Assembly (NCBI GenBank): GCA_964594075.1
Contig: CAZQKW010000039.1
Coordinates: forward strand, 1-31,549
Direction: 5' to 3'
DNA length: 31,549 bases
Source of the DNA: CAZQKW01 sp964594075
GTDB lineage: Bacteria; Desulfobacterota; WTBG01; CAIYCZ01
Shown: positions 1 through 8,319 of the stretch, in pieces
Numbering within the stretch: the first letter of the stretch is position 1
Layout of the letters: each line of letters starts with the position of its first letter
Notes under the pieces: generated by a model
Databases searched by the model: none
Told to the model about the DNA's origin: nothing
Seen by the model: only the letters and a program-made list of their open reading frames with translations
Position numbers and translations under genes: made by a program

Positions 1-80
1 ACTCATTGCTTACTTTTTCCCCGAAAAACTGTAAATAACGCTGGACTTTCTTACAAATTAGGCATGGAGAATAAACGACA

Positions 81-108
81 GCAGACCGGGTTAAATATCC
101 GGGTCTGC
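81..108 (+). terminator. Possible intrinsic terminator hairpin of an off-window gene
   Basis: A 10-bp inverted repeat (GCAGACCGGG / CCGGGTCTGC, one internal mismatch) encloses an 8-nt A/T loop and is followed by CTTTATAATAAT. The U-tract is poor, so termination is uncertain. It lies upstream of the promoter at 142-169, as expected for the end of a preceding transcript. Confidence 0.4.
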
Positions 109-141
109 CTTTATAATAATAGGTTTTGCTGTCATTTTCAA

Positions 142-169
142 TTGACATCATTGCTTCATTCAATATACT
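142..169 (+). promoter_or_regulatory. Sigma70-type promoter for the lytic-transglycosylase-like gene
   Basis: TTGACA at 142-147 and TATACT at 164-169 are separated by 16 bp. The predicted start near 176 would leave a leader of about 110 nt before the ATG at 287. The leader shows no riboswitch that I recognise. Confidence 0.5.
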
Positions 170-286
170 GCACTATAACCGAAATAAATATTTTGTGATA
201 CTTCTGTTTTCAGTTCAAAAAAATTATTTTTACCCGGTGGTTGATGAATCAAGCGGGTAATGTAGATGCGCTAATTTTGTAGACAT

Positions 287-1714
287 ATGAAACATTTTTA
301 TACACCGCATGCCATGTTCAGGCTGTTTATCCTTATCATTTTTTTTGCCAGTATTATCGGCACTGATACGTCATCTTCGCTGGCAAGTGTGCCAAAAACA
401 CGCCGCTCAGCGAAGCCTTCCCCGGCAAAACTAAAAAAAATAACCAGCAAGGCCTTTAAGCCCAAAGCATGCCCCCCAAAACCTCAGTGGCTACTCAACC
501 CTATGCCGCCGATCAGCACCACCTCTATACAATGTGACGTATCTTTGCTGTCAGTCATTGCTCAAGCGCGCACCCTGCTGCACAATGAGCGCGTTTCGTA
601 TATACCATGGTCGCGGGGACGATCGGAAAAACGTGAAGTGAAGCTTGCTCTGGCCAACCTTAAAACCGGTGCGATACGTATTGCGTCGGGCTGGATGAGC
701 GGTGATAATCTGTTTCTATATAATAAAAATATTCAGTATGAAGTGGAATGGATGAACGGGTTTAATTCAGCTATTAATATTATCGAGCCCGATAATACCG
801 CTGTGGTAGCCATCCTTTACGCCGTGGAGCCACACCGTCAAAAAATATACGGCACATCGGCAATCCTTTATACGCCTTTCTCAAGTGCCCTTCTGCAGCC
901 CGAGCTGGTGCAGGCCGGCAAACAGTATTTGCTGAGACAAATCGCCGTGGCACAGAATGAACTGCACCATGTCGCATCGCAGGCGTTTCCCGGACGTTCA
1001 CTGAAGCGTTCACCGGCATTCTCTGCGGAAGACTATTTACATATCATTCTGGCTGAACAGATGGATCCCGGAAGATTTTATGCGATTATGGGAGATAATG
1101 CGCGGCTGGGTAAAGGGCAGCAGGTTAATTTCAAGCAGCTTGCCGATCGGATTTTGGTCATTGTGGGGGCTAATCAGGGAACTGCATATCGTTTCACGGG
1201 AAGTCCGGCTGGCGCTCGCGGACTTACTCAATTTACTCCGGTGGGAATGCGGACCGTTTGGGACAATTATCCCGATTCCGGCATCCCGCAGAATTTCTTC
1301 AAGGCAACCAGCAATCATGATAGCGCTATTAAAGCCAAAATTTGCCTGCTGGATCACTATCTTGCCCTGCTGGCGGCAGCCTATCCGCGGCTACTGGGTT
1401 CGGGATATGAAAAATATGCTGCCGCAGCAGCATATAACGGAGGGCCAAAACGGGTTCTGGATGGCCTGAAGCAATTTGGCGTGCACTGGCTCAACCCCCG
1501 GGTGCGTCTTGCACATTTGTCAGGCAAACAGAGCCGCACCCGCAGAGAGCTGCTTGAATACCAATGGCTCAAAAATAATCAATATCATGAAACATTTGTT
1601 TATTTAATGAAACTGCATGCGCTTGATCAGGCTGCGCTCTATAACACTGATAAAGAGATTCCGGTGCAGGCGGTAAAAAATGTTGTTGAGGGGAATGCCA
1701 CTGCCAGGGATTGA
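287..1714 (+). CDS. Exported lytic-transglycosylase-like (SLT/lysozyme-fold) protein
   Basis: A 475-aa protein with a hydrophobic N-terminal export segment (about residues 9-26), a Pro/Lys-rich linker (35-75), a middle region of unknown type and a C-terminal SLT-like domain (about 245-460). Lytic transglycosylases cleave peptidoglycan glycan strands. The SLT hallmark GARGLTQF is at 309-316, and AAAAAYNGGPKRV near 375-390 matches the usual A-Y-N-G-G motif. The catalytic Glu normally lies about 13 residues before the Ala of the GA-x-GL motif; here that position is Gln297. The nearest alternative, Glu257 (in ILAEQMDP), would need a 40-residue insertion. The enzyme may therefore be divergent or inactive. 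The start has no strong Shine-Dalgarno, but the export signal fits it. A promoter precedes it at 142-169. Confidence 0.7.
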   Translation: MKHFYTPHAMFRLFILIIFFASIIGTDTSSSLASVPKTRRSAKPSPAKLKKITSKAFKPKACPPKPQWLLNPMPPISTTSIQCDVSLLSVIAQARTLLHNERVSYIPWSRGRSEKREVKLALANLKTGAIRIASGWMSGDNLFLYNKNIQYEVEWMNGFNSAINIIEPDNTAVVAILYAVEPHRQKIYGTSAILYTPFSSALLQPELVQAGKQYLLRQIAVAQNELHHVASQAFPGRSLKRSPAFSAEDYLHIILAEQMDPGRFYAIMGDNARLGKGQQVNFKQLADRILVIVGANQGTAYRFTGSPAGARGLTQFTPVGMRTVWDNYPDSGIPQNFFKATSNHDSAIKAKICLLDHYLALLAAAYPRLLGSGYEKYAAAAAYNGGPKRVLDGLKQFGVHWLNPRVRLAHLSGKQSRTRRELLEYQWLKNNQYHETFVYLMKLHALDQAALYNTDKEIPVQAVKNVVEGNATARD

Positions 1715-1718
1715 AGAA

Positions 1719-1742
1719 CCAGAGGCGGTGCGGCGGCTCTGG
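1719..1742 (+). terminator. Possible terminator hairpin after the SLT-like gene
   Basis: CCAGAG (1719-1724) and CTCTGG (1737-1742) pair around a G/C-rich loop, just after the stop codon, followed by TGGTTTATAAAT. The weak T-run makes true termination doubtful. Its position argues against a start at 1742 for the next gene, because that start would fall on the stem. Confidence 0.3.
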
Positions 1743-1801
1743 TGGTTTATAAATGCTGCGCAGGGAGCTATGTGGCAGCCCCCATACCGTTGTGGTGTTT
1801 C

Positions 1802-2758
1802 ATGAACTGGCGGGAGAGAGAGGTTTTAGTCACCGGCGGTGCCGGCTTCATTGGATCCCATATTGCCCGACGGCTTTTAAGCGAGGGAGCACGGGTCCAT
1901 ATTCTTATAAAAAAGGGCGAGTCGCGGTGGCGAATACAAGATGTGTTTTCTCATCTTACCGTTTGGGAAGCTGATCTTGCTGATTTTGCATCTCTGCAAC
2001 AAACCGTGTCGCACTGTAATCCTCACGCAGTTTTTCATCTGGCAGCGCTCGTAAATAGCGCCCGCTCCTGGGAACTGGTCCCGGATATGATTCAAAATAA
2101 CATCGTCGGCACCGCCAATTTATTGATGGCATTGAAAGACAGAGACTGTGAGGTCATTGTCCACACCAGCTCATTGGAAGAATATGGTTTTTTAAATGCG
2201 CCGTTTATTGAAACCCAGCGTGAATCACCCGTATCCCCCTATTCCTTTTCAAAATTGTCAAGCACAGTCTTCTGTCAAATGGCAGCTCGAATCTTTAATC
2301 TCCCCATACACATTCTGCGTTTATCTCCCACCTATGGGCCGGCACAGGAAGGCCCGATGCTGATTCCGTCAGCGATTCATGACCTTCTGATTAAGAAAGA
2401 ATTCTGTATGACCGCCGGCGAACAACTGCGGGACTTTATCTATATAGATGATGTGGCGGAAGCGTTTATGCGCATTGCAGAGCAACGGCAGGGTTTTGGC
2501 GAGATTTACAATGTTGGGACAGGATTACCCCGCAAAGTTGCAGACATTGTAGAAATGATACAAAAGTATATTGGAAATGACGGCGTGGTGCATCGCGGGG
2601 CAATTCCCTATCGCAAAGGGGAAGGAATGGAAGCATTTGGTAGCAGTGAAAAAATGAAACAGCTTACCGGCTGGACCCCTGTCGTCCCATTGGAAGAAGG
2701 TCTGAAGAAAACGGTCGAATGGTACAAAGATTTTTTATTCAAACGCCCCACAATGTAA
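1802..2758 (+). CDS. NAD(P)-dependent epimerase/dehydratase (extended SDR)
   Basis: A 318-aa Rossmann-fold enzyme of the sugar-nucleotide epimerase/dehydratase type. The nucleotide-binding glycine motif TGGAGFIGS is at residues 11-19, a catalytic-Ser region (HTSSLEEYG) follows, and the YxxxK pair is Tyr147/Lys151 (YSFSK). RDFIYIDDVAEA and YNVGTG are typical of the UDP-glucose 4-epimerase/RmlB branch. The C-terminus carries the usual LTGW-P segment. The substrate is probably an NDP-sugar, but its identity cannot be read from sequence. I chose the ATG at 1802 because it puts the glycine motif at residue 11 as in relatives; an in-frame GTG at 1742 would add 20 residues without homology and overlap a hairpin. 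The next gene is a GNAT protein, a pairing common in surface-polysaccharide loci. Confidence 0.85.
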   Translation: MNWREREVLVTGGAGFIGSHIARRLLSEGARVHILIKKGESRWRIQDVFSHLTVWEADLADFASLQQTVSHCNPHAVFHLAALVNSARSWELVPDMIQNNIVGTANLLMALKDRDCEVIVHTSSLEEYGFLNAPFIETQRESPVSPYSFSKLSSTVFCQMAARIFNLPIHILRLSPTYGPAQEGPMLIPSAIHDLLIKKEFCMTAGEQLRDFIYIDDVAEAFMRIAEQRQGFGEIYNVGTGLPRKVADIVEMIQKYIGNDGVVHRGAIPYRKGEGMEAFGSSEKMKQLTGWTPVVPLEEGLKKTVEWYKDFLFKRPTM

Positions 2759-2853
2759 ATCAGCACAGAGGCGGGACTGCAATAGCATTGCTCACCACAG
2801 AGGAAAATTTTCCTTTTAAACGCTGCCAGGTGCGCTGACGGTAGATAATTTTA

Positions 2854-3906
2854 ATGGTTGAAAAATCCGTTCGTTTAGAGCTTTCCCGGGAAAACTATAC
2901 CATTGAACCTGCACAATCCTATACCATAGACCGTTTCCGCCCTGAAGATGCGCACGCGGTTGCCCGGTGTTTTTATGCAGTATATGGCGATGCCTATTCT
3001 GTCCCTACCGTCTATGATCCCGATTCTCTTATAAAAGCAAATGCAGAGGGAAGGCTTTATTCCATTGTGGCACGAACGCGGAAGGGAGATGTCGTTGGCC
3101 ACTGTGCACTATACGCCTCACCCTGCTGTGAATTTCTTTTTGAGGAAGGGCAGTTGGTGGTGTTTCCCGCATACCGAAACGAGGCGGTGGCAACGCAACT
3201 GGTGCGCTACGGACTTGAGGTGCTGGCTCCCCGGTTGCCGGTGCATGAAGTATTTGGCAAGGCAGTGTGCAACCATACCATTTCACAGAAAATCGGCGTT
3301 GAGTGCGGGTTTGTTGAAACAGCTCTGGAACTTGATTACATTCCTGAATCAGCATATCGTAAGGAAAAAAGCGCCGCAGGCCCGGTTTCAGGGCTGTGGA
3401 TGTTTCGCTGCTATCAGGACGCTGTGCATAATGTTTTTTTGCCGGAAGCCTATGCAGACATTCTAAGCTATCTATATGCCGCAGCGAAGAGGAGGCGACA
3501 TTGCAGATTATCACGCAGGCGCGGATTTCCTAATACAGCTTCCCGCGCGCAGGTGCATTTTTTTGGTGTGCAGAATGTTGCCCGCATATATGTTGAAACC
3601 ATTGGCTGCAATTTTGCCTCTGTTATAGAAAATCTTGAACAGACCGTTAAAGAAAACAGGTCTCGCATTACCCAGGTATACTTGCCGCTGGGAACGCCTT
3701 CCATAGCTGATGCAGTTGAGTTGCTGAATGAACGCGGATATTTTTTGGGCGGTCTGTTGCCGCGCTGGTTTAACCAGGATGGACTGCTGATGCAAAAGAC
3801 AAGCGGCAGGCCGCATTTTGAACAGATATGTGTTTATTCGGCAGGCGCGGAACGTCTGCGTGATTTTATCAGGAACGACTGGGAAGCATCGACACGCAGA
3901 CGATGA
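2854..3906 (+). CDS. GNAT-family acetyltransferase, probably two tandem GNAT-like domains
   Basis: A 350-aa protein. The N-terminal half (about 20-175) has the GNAT pattern: an RPEDAHAVARCFY helix, a beta-strand pair near GHCALY, and the acetyl-CoA-binding segment FPAYRNEAVATQLV, where the usual R-x-x-G-x-G/A is degraded to RNEAVA. The C-terminal part (about 225-340) looks like a second, poorer copy; AVELLNERGYFLGGLLPRWF resembles the last helix and strand of GNAT folds. The acceptor is unknown. A Lys/Arg-rich linker (about 207-220) joins the halves. It lies 95 bp downstream of the epimerase on the same strand and may be co-transcribed. The loss of the P-loop glycines makes activity uncertain. 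Confidence 0.65.
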   Translation: MVEKSVRLELSRENYTIEPAQSYTIDRFRPEDAHAVARCFYAVYGDAYSVPTVYDPDSLIKANAEGRLYSIVARTRKGDVVGHCALYASPCCEFLFEEGQLVVFPAYRNEAVATQLVRYGLEVLAPRLPVHEVFGKAVCNHTISQKIGVECGFVETALELDYIPESAYRKEKSAAGPVSGLWMFRCYQDAVHNVFLPEAYADILSYLYAAAKRRRHCRLSRRRGFPNTASRAQVHFFGVQNVARIYVETIGCNFASVIENLEQTVKENRSRITQVYLPLGTPSIADAVELLNERGYFLGGLLPRWFNQDGLLMQKTSGRPHFEQICVYSAGAERLRDFIRNDWEASTRRR

Positions 3907-4096
3907 CACAGTCTTTGAGACGGCACCTGCAGTACGGATTAGAGGTACATTGTTATTCAGAAGATTGCTTTAATTATTCCTGCAATTCACTCAAAACGCA
4001 TACAAAAGGCAAACCCTGAAGGATTACAAACGGGAAAACCAAATAAGAGTGGAGCAACGAACTGTTTCTGTGAACGTGCTAAAAATGTTATTTAGT

Positions 4097-4126
4097 TTGA
4101 CACGGTATATAAATTTAACCTATAAT
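4097..4126 (+). promoter_or_regulatory. Perfect-consensus sigma70 promoter
   Basis: TTGACA (4097-4102) and TATAAT (4121-4126) both match the consensus at all six positions, separated by 18 bp of A/T-rich DNA. The start would be near 4133, giving a leader of about 33 nt before the ATG at 4166. The 258-bp gene-free stretch 3907-4165 holds nothing else that I recognise. Confidence 0.75.
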
Positions 4127-4165
4127 CAACAAAAATAAACGACTCTCTTAAACAGGTAAATAACC

Positions 4166-4675
4166 ATGAAATTCTCACTGAAAAAATTTTTACTTGCATT
4201 GATTATTTTTTGCTGCATTCCAACAGGTGAACGGGCAGTTCAGGAAGCATCTGCCGTGCAGATCCAAAACAGCCGGTATGCCAGCGTAGCGCTTATGCCC
4301 GGGGATTCGCGCTCCATTGAGCTGGAATATGACGGATTATTATGGAAGACCGGCGTGTTTAACCTCTGTTTCATAACCGCGATAATCCCTGACGAAGAAA
4401 TTCATTACCTTAGCATCACCTTTACCCCTCAAAGCGAGGCAGGAGCTGAGATCGGGTTTTTTACGCTGGGTGCTTTTATCTACGGCAAAGAGGGAGCTTT
4501 CAGGTTCAACCAGTTTCTTGAACCCCGGCTCTCGTATGGATCAGAAAATATCGAATATATTATTAATGTGTATCCAGCGTTAAGCATGGGCGTGGTTTTT
4601 TCTGCAGTGGCAATAGAATATTTTGATTTTGATTACCCGTTAAAGCTGACGCTGACCGCTACGTTATCTAATTGA
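4166..4675 (+). CDS. Small exported protein of unknown function
   Basis: A 169-aa protein not recognised from any family. Residues 1-31 form a signal peptide: Lys-rich start, a LLALIIFCCI core and a likely cleavage near EASA. The rest is predicted to be beta-rich, with alternating polar and hydrophobic residues, many aromatics and two short acidic stretches (IIPDEE, EYFDFDY). An AGGT sequence 8-11 nt upstream may serve as ribosome-binding site. Its stop codon overlaps the next reading frame, and both genes sit behind the strong promoter at 4097-4126, so it is probably an exported partner or accessory of the large PQQ-propeller protein. Function is not assigned. Confidence 0.65.
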   Translation: MKFSLKKFLLALIIFCCIPTGERAVQEASAVQIQNSRYASVALMPGDSRSIELEYDGLLWKTGVFNLCFITAIIPDEEIHYLSITFTPQSEAGAEIGFFTLGAFIYGKEGAFRFNQFLEPRLSYGSENIEYIINVYPALSMGVVFSAVAIEYFDFDYPLKLTLTATLSN

Positions 4676-4692
4676 GGATAGTGAAAATTACG

Positions 4693-7600
4693 ATGATGCA
4701 GGCACAGTGGCATTCGCGCAGGGGCTGCAGAGAGCGTATTCTTTTATTCGCGGCATTGCTTGTTACGATAGCTTTCTCCGGTTCCATCCAGGCACAAACC
4801 ACCACAACCACTACGGCAGAAGAGGTTTCAGGTGGCTGGCTTACCTTTCGCGGCAATCCCGCCCACACCGGCGTCAGTGGCCTTGAAGGGCCTGCCGGTC
4901 CGTCTGATTCCATTCAGATTAAATGGCGTTGGCAGGTGAATGGCGTTTCTGCGCCGATTAGCGCCTCGCCGGCAGTAACCGAGGATGGAACGGTCATTAT
5001 TGGCACCGAAGGCGGATATGTTGCTGCCCTCAATCCTGATGGCGGTTCGAACTGGATATACCAGGTGGAGAAGCCGGTAAAGTCTTCTCCTGCCGTTGAT
5101 GAAAGCGGCAATATATTTGTGGTTACTGCTGACGGTTATATGTATTACCTTTCAGCGAACGGGAAACTAATCTGGAAATCTGACTTTGACCGGCATACCG
5201 ATTCGTCACCGGTTATTTCCGGGGGCTTTGCCTACCTGGGCACAAATAATAATGAGTTGCTCACCATTACCTTAAGTCCCACTATGAACAGCAGCGGAGA
5301 CAGCAAAAAGCTGCCGCCCTGGATAGTTCAGCAGTCCTCATTTCTTGCCGCCGGCGCAGTGCATTCATCGCCGGCTTTTTCCGGCAATACGGTCTTTTTT
5401 GGCGGCGGAGAATTTATCTATGCCCTAAATCCAAATGCGGGCGCCGCTGGCGGGGGAGAGCCGGTGAATCCGATAAAATGGCAATTTAGAGTAAATGGAA
5501 CGGTGAATTCATCGCCGGCGGTTTCTGGCGGCAAGGTGTTTGTGGGGGCCGACAATGGCTATCTCTATGCCTTTCCCGAGAATGTATCTTCTGCTGCAAT
5601 CAACAGCAATGTTTTTGCCTCGGCATCGGATGCGCAATTAAACTGGACTGCTCTTTCAAGCAACACCACTAATATCGCCCTTTGGCAGAGAAAGACCGGC
5701 GGTAAAATTCGATCCTCACCTGCGGTGGCTGCACCGGTATCTTCTCCAACCGGTGTTAAAATGGTGTATGTGGGCTCGGATGATGGCTGTCTCTACGCCT
5801 TTGATGAAAACGGGCAGTTCAAATGGAAATTCCCGACCAGCGCCCCGATTAGTTCTTCACCGGCGGTTGATAAAAACGGCGATATTTATTTTGGGTCTGA
5901 AAATGGCAGCGTGTATGCCCTGCTCCCTGACGGAGCCCTCAAATGGGTGATACGCACCAACGGTCCGGTTCGTTCCTCACCAGCCATCGGCCCCGATAAA
6001 AGGATTTATATCGGTTCAGACGATGGTTACTTGTACTGCATTGGCGAAAGCGATGAACCTAACCGGGAACCGGATTTTAAAATCCAGAATAATGCTAATC
6101 CCGACACCATAGAGAACGGCGGAAACCCGACCATTATAACCGCGCGCGTGACATCAGCGTCCGATGATCCGAATATTTTAAGCCGTATTGCCTCCGTTAC
6201 CCTTGATTTGAGTCCCCTTTTGCTCATTGGCATTAACCCCGATACTGGGGATTTTGAAGAAATCACCAAAGTCTTAATGCTTGATAACGGAGAGGGGCAG
6301 GATGATTTTGCGGGAGACGGCGTATTTACCTTTGCTTTCGGTATTACTACTGACGAAACTGATTTGGGAATTTATGCCGCGGAAAACGGCATTTATACCT
6401 ATCTGCTTTTGCTCTCTTTCCTGGAGTTGCCGGTGCCCGCAGTCGGTCCGGTTCCGTTGATGGTCACCGTTACCGATGTCTATGGGCGCAGGGTCAGCAA
6501 GCCATTTGCCTTGAATATTGCCCGTAAAATAGAGGGGTTTCTTATTGACTCTTATGAAGATGAGCTAATAAACGGATTAAGCAATCAGACTATTGATGTT
6601 TCAATATCTATTACCTCTGGAATCGTAAAAAGCATAACTATTTTCCCCAATACCGGCACACCGGGATCCATTGTGCAGGTCATCATTTCTGGACAAAATA
6701 CCAATTTTGCGACAAACAAAACTGCGGTGTTAATTTGTAATGATAATAACCTCATTGTTGCTTCAGCGCCGCCCAAGACCCCTGATGTGCAGGTGTTTGA
6801 TTCTACATTATTAACCGCACAGATCAGCATTAAGGACAACGTCGTCAATGCCACCGGCATATGGGATGTAAAGGTCATTACTGATCGCGGTGGCTGTCCG
6901 GAAATCAGCACCGATCTTGAAAGTTTCTGTTCGGTAGAGCCCGGAGATATTGACGGTTGTGAGATAGTTGTGGCAAAAGACGCCTTTACCATCAGCAATA
7001 CCACTGCCCAGACTTCCGTATTACAACCATCAGCGTCCTCTGCAGAGCAAGACGTTATGGTCGCTGCGCAGGGGCAATGTCAGTTAGAGTTTTCTATGTT
7101 TAATCCTGCCGGCGCCCGGGTTAATGGGACACCGTTTCCTTTTGCCAGCGGTTATCCGCGCACCTTTTCTGTGCCGCTCGCAGTTAATGGAAACTGGACG
7201 GTGAATATTTCTTCAGGAACCTGCCTGGAGGAACAGGAATTTAAAATCACCGTCCGGGGGAGCAATTATGGTTTATTGACGGGACGGGTTACCAATGGAT
7301 TTACCGGCGAGAGGATTGACGGCGTTACCATAGCAGCCATCATCGGTGACCTTTCGAATATTCCTAATCCGCTTGATTTAACCAAAACCTCTAATTCAAC
7401 CACTTCATCAGGCGGCGGGTTTTATATGCTCCCCCTTGCAGCTACCAGAGATAAATATACCGTTTTTGCCACCAAGGATGGATTAATTGATATCAGAAAT
7501 TATGTTGTTATAGAGGATAAAAAAGAGAGCACCCTTAACTTTTCTCTCAAGCCTGATCTGCGCTGCCCGACCACTACCCTTCTTAAAGGACAAAAACTGA

Positions 7601-7944
7601 ACAACCTGTATGCGTTTCGTGACCAAATCCTTTTAAACAATCCCCAGGGAAAACGCTGGGTGGCGCTCTATTACCAGTATGCCCCCGAGGTAACAGACAT
7701 TATTTTAACATATCCTGATTTGAGGAAGAAAGCTGCGTCGTTTCTTCTGAAAACGGTTCTTGAATCAGGGAAAATGCTGCACGGCCAAACAGTTGATCGC
7801 AGCCTTGGGAAAAAACTGAGCGAGCTTATTGATACCTTGGCAAAATATAGCAGCCCGGAACTTAGGAACGCATTACTATCTGAAAAAAAAGCACTCCTCG
7901 ATTTTATAGCATCGCCTGCTGATGTGAGCGCTTGCAGGCGCTAA
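4693..7944 (+). CDS. Large exported PQQ-like beta-propeller protein with CnaB-like and helical C-terminal domains
   Basis: About 1,083 aa. A signal peptide (about 1-35, ending SIQAQ) and a Thr-rich linker lead into a beta-propeller (about 45-455) with eight [S/A]SP[A/V] blade motifs of the PQQ-like repeat type (for example KSSPAVD, NSSPAVS, RSSPAIG), each followed by G-x-x-x-G-Y-[LV]-Y/A. No catalytic residues are apparent, so a binding or surface role is likelier than dehydrogenase activity. Then come immunoglobulin-like regions (about 460-850), a carboxypeptidase-regulatory/CnaB-like domain (about 858-955, GLLTGRVTN) and a helical C-terminal domain starting at a Cys-Pro (LYAFRDQILL, WVALYYQYAPEV). 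This last pattern recurs at the C-termini of large exported bacterial proteins (the CFI-box-CTERM type). The frame is open from a TTG at 4672; ATGs at 4693 and 4696 or a GTG at 4681 are likelier starts. Confidence 0.8.
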   Translation: MMQAQWHSRRGCRERILLFAALLVTIAFSGSIQAQTTTTTTAEEVSGGWLTFRGNPAHTGVSGLEGPAGPSDSIQIKWRWQVNGVSAPISASPAVTEDGTVIIGTEGGYVAALNPDGGSNWIYQVEKPVKSSPAVDESGNIFVVTADGYMYYLSANGKLIWKSDFDRHTDSSPVISGGFAYLGTNNNELLTITLSPTMNSSGDSKKLPPWIVQQSSFLAAGAVHSSPAFSGNTVFFGGGEFIYALNPNAGAAGGGEPVNPIKWQFRVNGTVNSSPAVSGGKVFVGADNGYLYAFPENVSSAAINSNVFASASDAQLNWTALSSNTTNIALWQRKTGGKIRSSPAVAAPVSSPTGVKMVYVGSDDGCLYAFDENGQFKWKFPTSAPISSSPAVDKNGDIYFGSENGSVYALLPDGALKWVIRTNGPVRSSPAIGPDKRIYIGSDDGYLYCIGESDEPNREPDFKIQNNANPDTIENGGNPTIITARVTSASDDPNILSRIASVTLDLSPLLLIGINPDTGDFEEITKVLMLDNGEGQDDFAGDGVFTFAFGITTDETDLGIYAAENGIYTYLLLLSFLELPVPAVGPVPLMVTVTDVYGRRVSKPFALNIARKIEGFLIDSYEDELINGLSNQTIDVSISITSGIVKSITIFPNTGTPGSIVQVIISGQNTNFATNKTAVLICNDNNLIVASAPPKTPDVQVFDSTLLTAQISIKDNVVNATGIWDVKVITDRGGCPEISTDLESFCSVEPGDIDGCEIVVAKDAFTISNTTAQTSVLQPSASSAEQDVMVAAQGQCQLEFSMFNPAGARVNGTPFPFASGYPRTFSVPLAVNGNWTVNISSGTCLEEQEFKITVRGSNYGLLTGRVTNGFTGERIDGVTIAAIIGDLSNIPNPLDLTKTSNSTTSSGGGFYMLPLAATRDKYTVFATKDGLIDIRNYVVIEDKKESTLNFSLKPDLRCPTTTLLKGQKLNNLYAFRDQILLNNPQGKRWVALYYQYAPEVTDIILTYPDLRKKAASFLLKTVLESGKMLHGQTVDRSLGKKLSELIDTLAKYSSPELRNALLSEKKALLDFIASPADVSACRR

Positions 7945-7965
7945 TTAATTATCTTCGTCCGCATC

Positions 7966-8310
7966 TTATTTGATAACTTCAAAGGACTGGACTTCAATTA
8001 CCTTCTCGCTGATCTCCCGTAACCTGCCGGATTCGGGTATTGTTCTCTTCGTGGTAAATAATTTCCCCCTGACCTTTATCTTTGTTGCATCCCCGAGAAG
8101 ATTCAGATTCTGCGCCTTATCGCCGGTGAGCCGGTAATAGCCCCCTTCTGCCATGATTGCTGGGCCAGAAAACGGATGACCGGTATCCTTATAATAAACA
8201 CCCTCTATGGTTATCTCTTCTGATTTGACCGTCTCCACATGACATCCCACAGTAACGAAAAGCATCAAGGATATGAAAACCGTTTTTTTTATTATCTTAG
8301 TCTGGGTCAT
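7966..8310 (-). CDS. Putative lipoprotein of unknown function
   Basis: A 114-aa protein. A basic N-terminus and hydrophobic core end in VTVGC at residue 23, a weak lipobox. The remainder is a small beta-rich domain (IKVRGKLFTTKRTI, KVIEVQSFEVI) resembling an OB-like fold, though no family is certain. A GAGGA 7 nt upstream supports the ATG at 8310. It starts 9 bp after the stop of the M48 protease on the same strand, so the two are very probably one transcript. It converges with the PQQ-propeller gene, leaving only 21 bp between stop codons. Confidence 0.65.
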   Translation of the reverse strand: MTQTKIIKKTVFISLMLFVTVGCHVETVKSEEITIEGVYYKDTGHPFSGPAIMAEGGYYRLTGDKAQNLNLLGDATKIKVRGKLFTTKRTIPESGRLREISEKVIEVQSFEVIK

Positions 8311-8319
8311 GGCAATTCC

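Noticed and set aside
1742..1801. Upstream GTG start for the epimerase
   Set aside because: The extra 20 residues lack homology and overlap a hairpin; the glycine motif is well placed from 1802.
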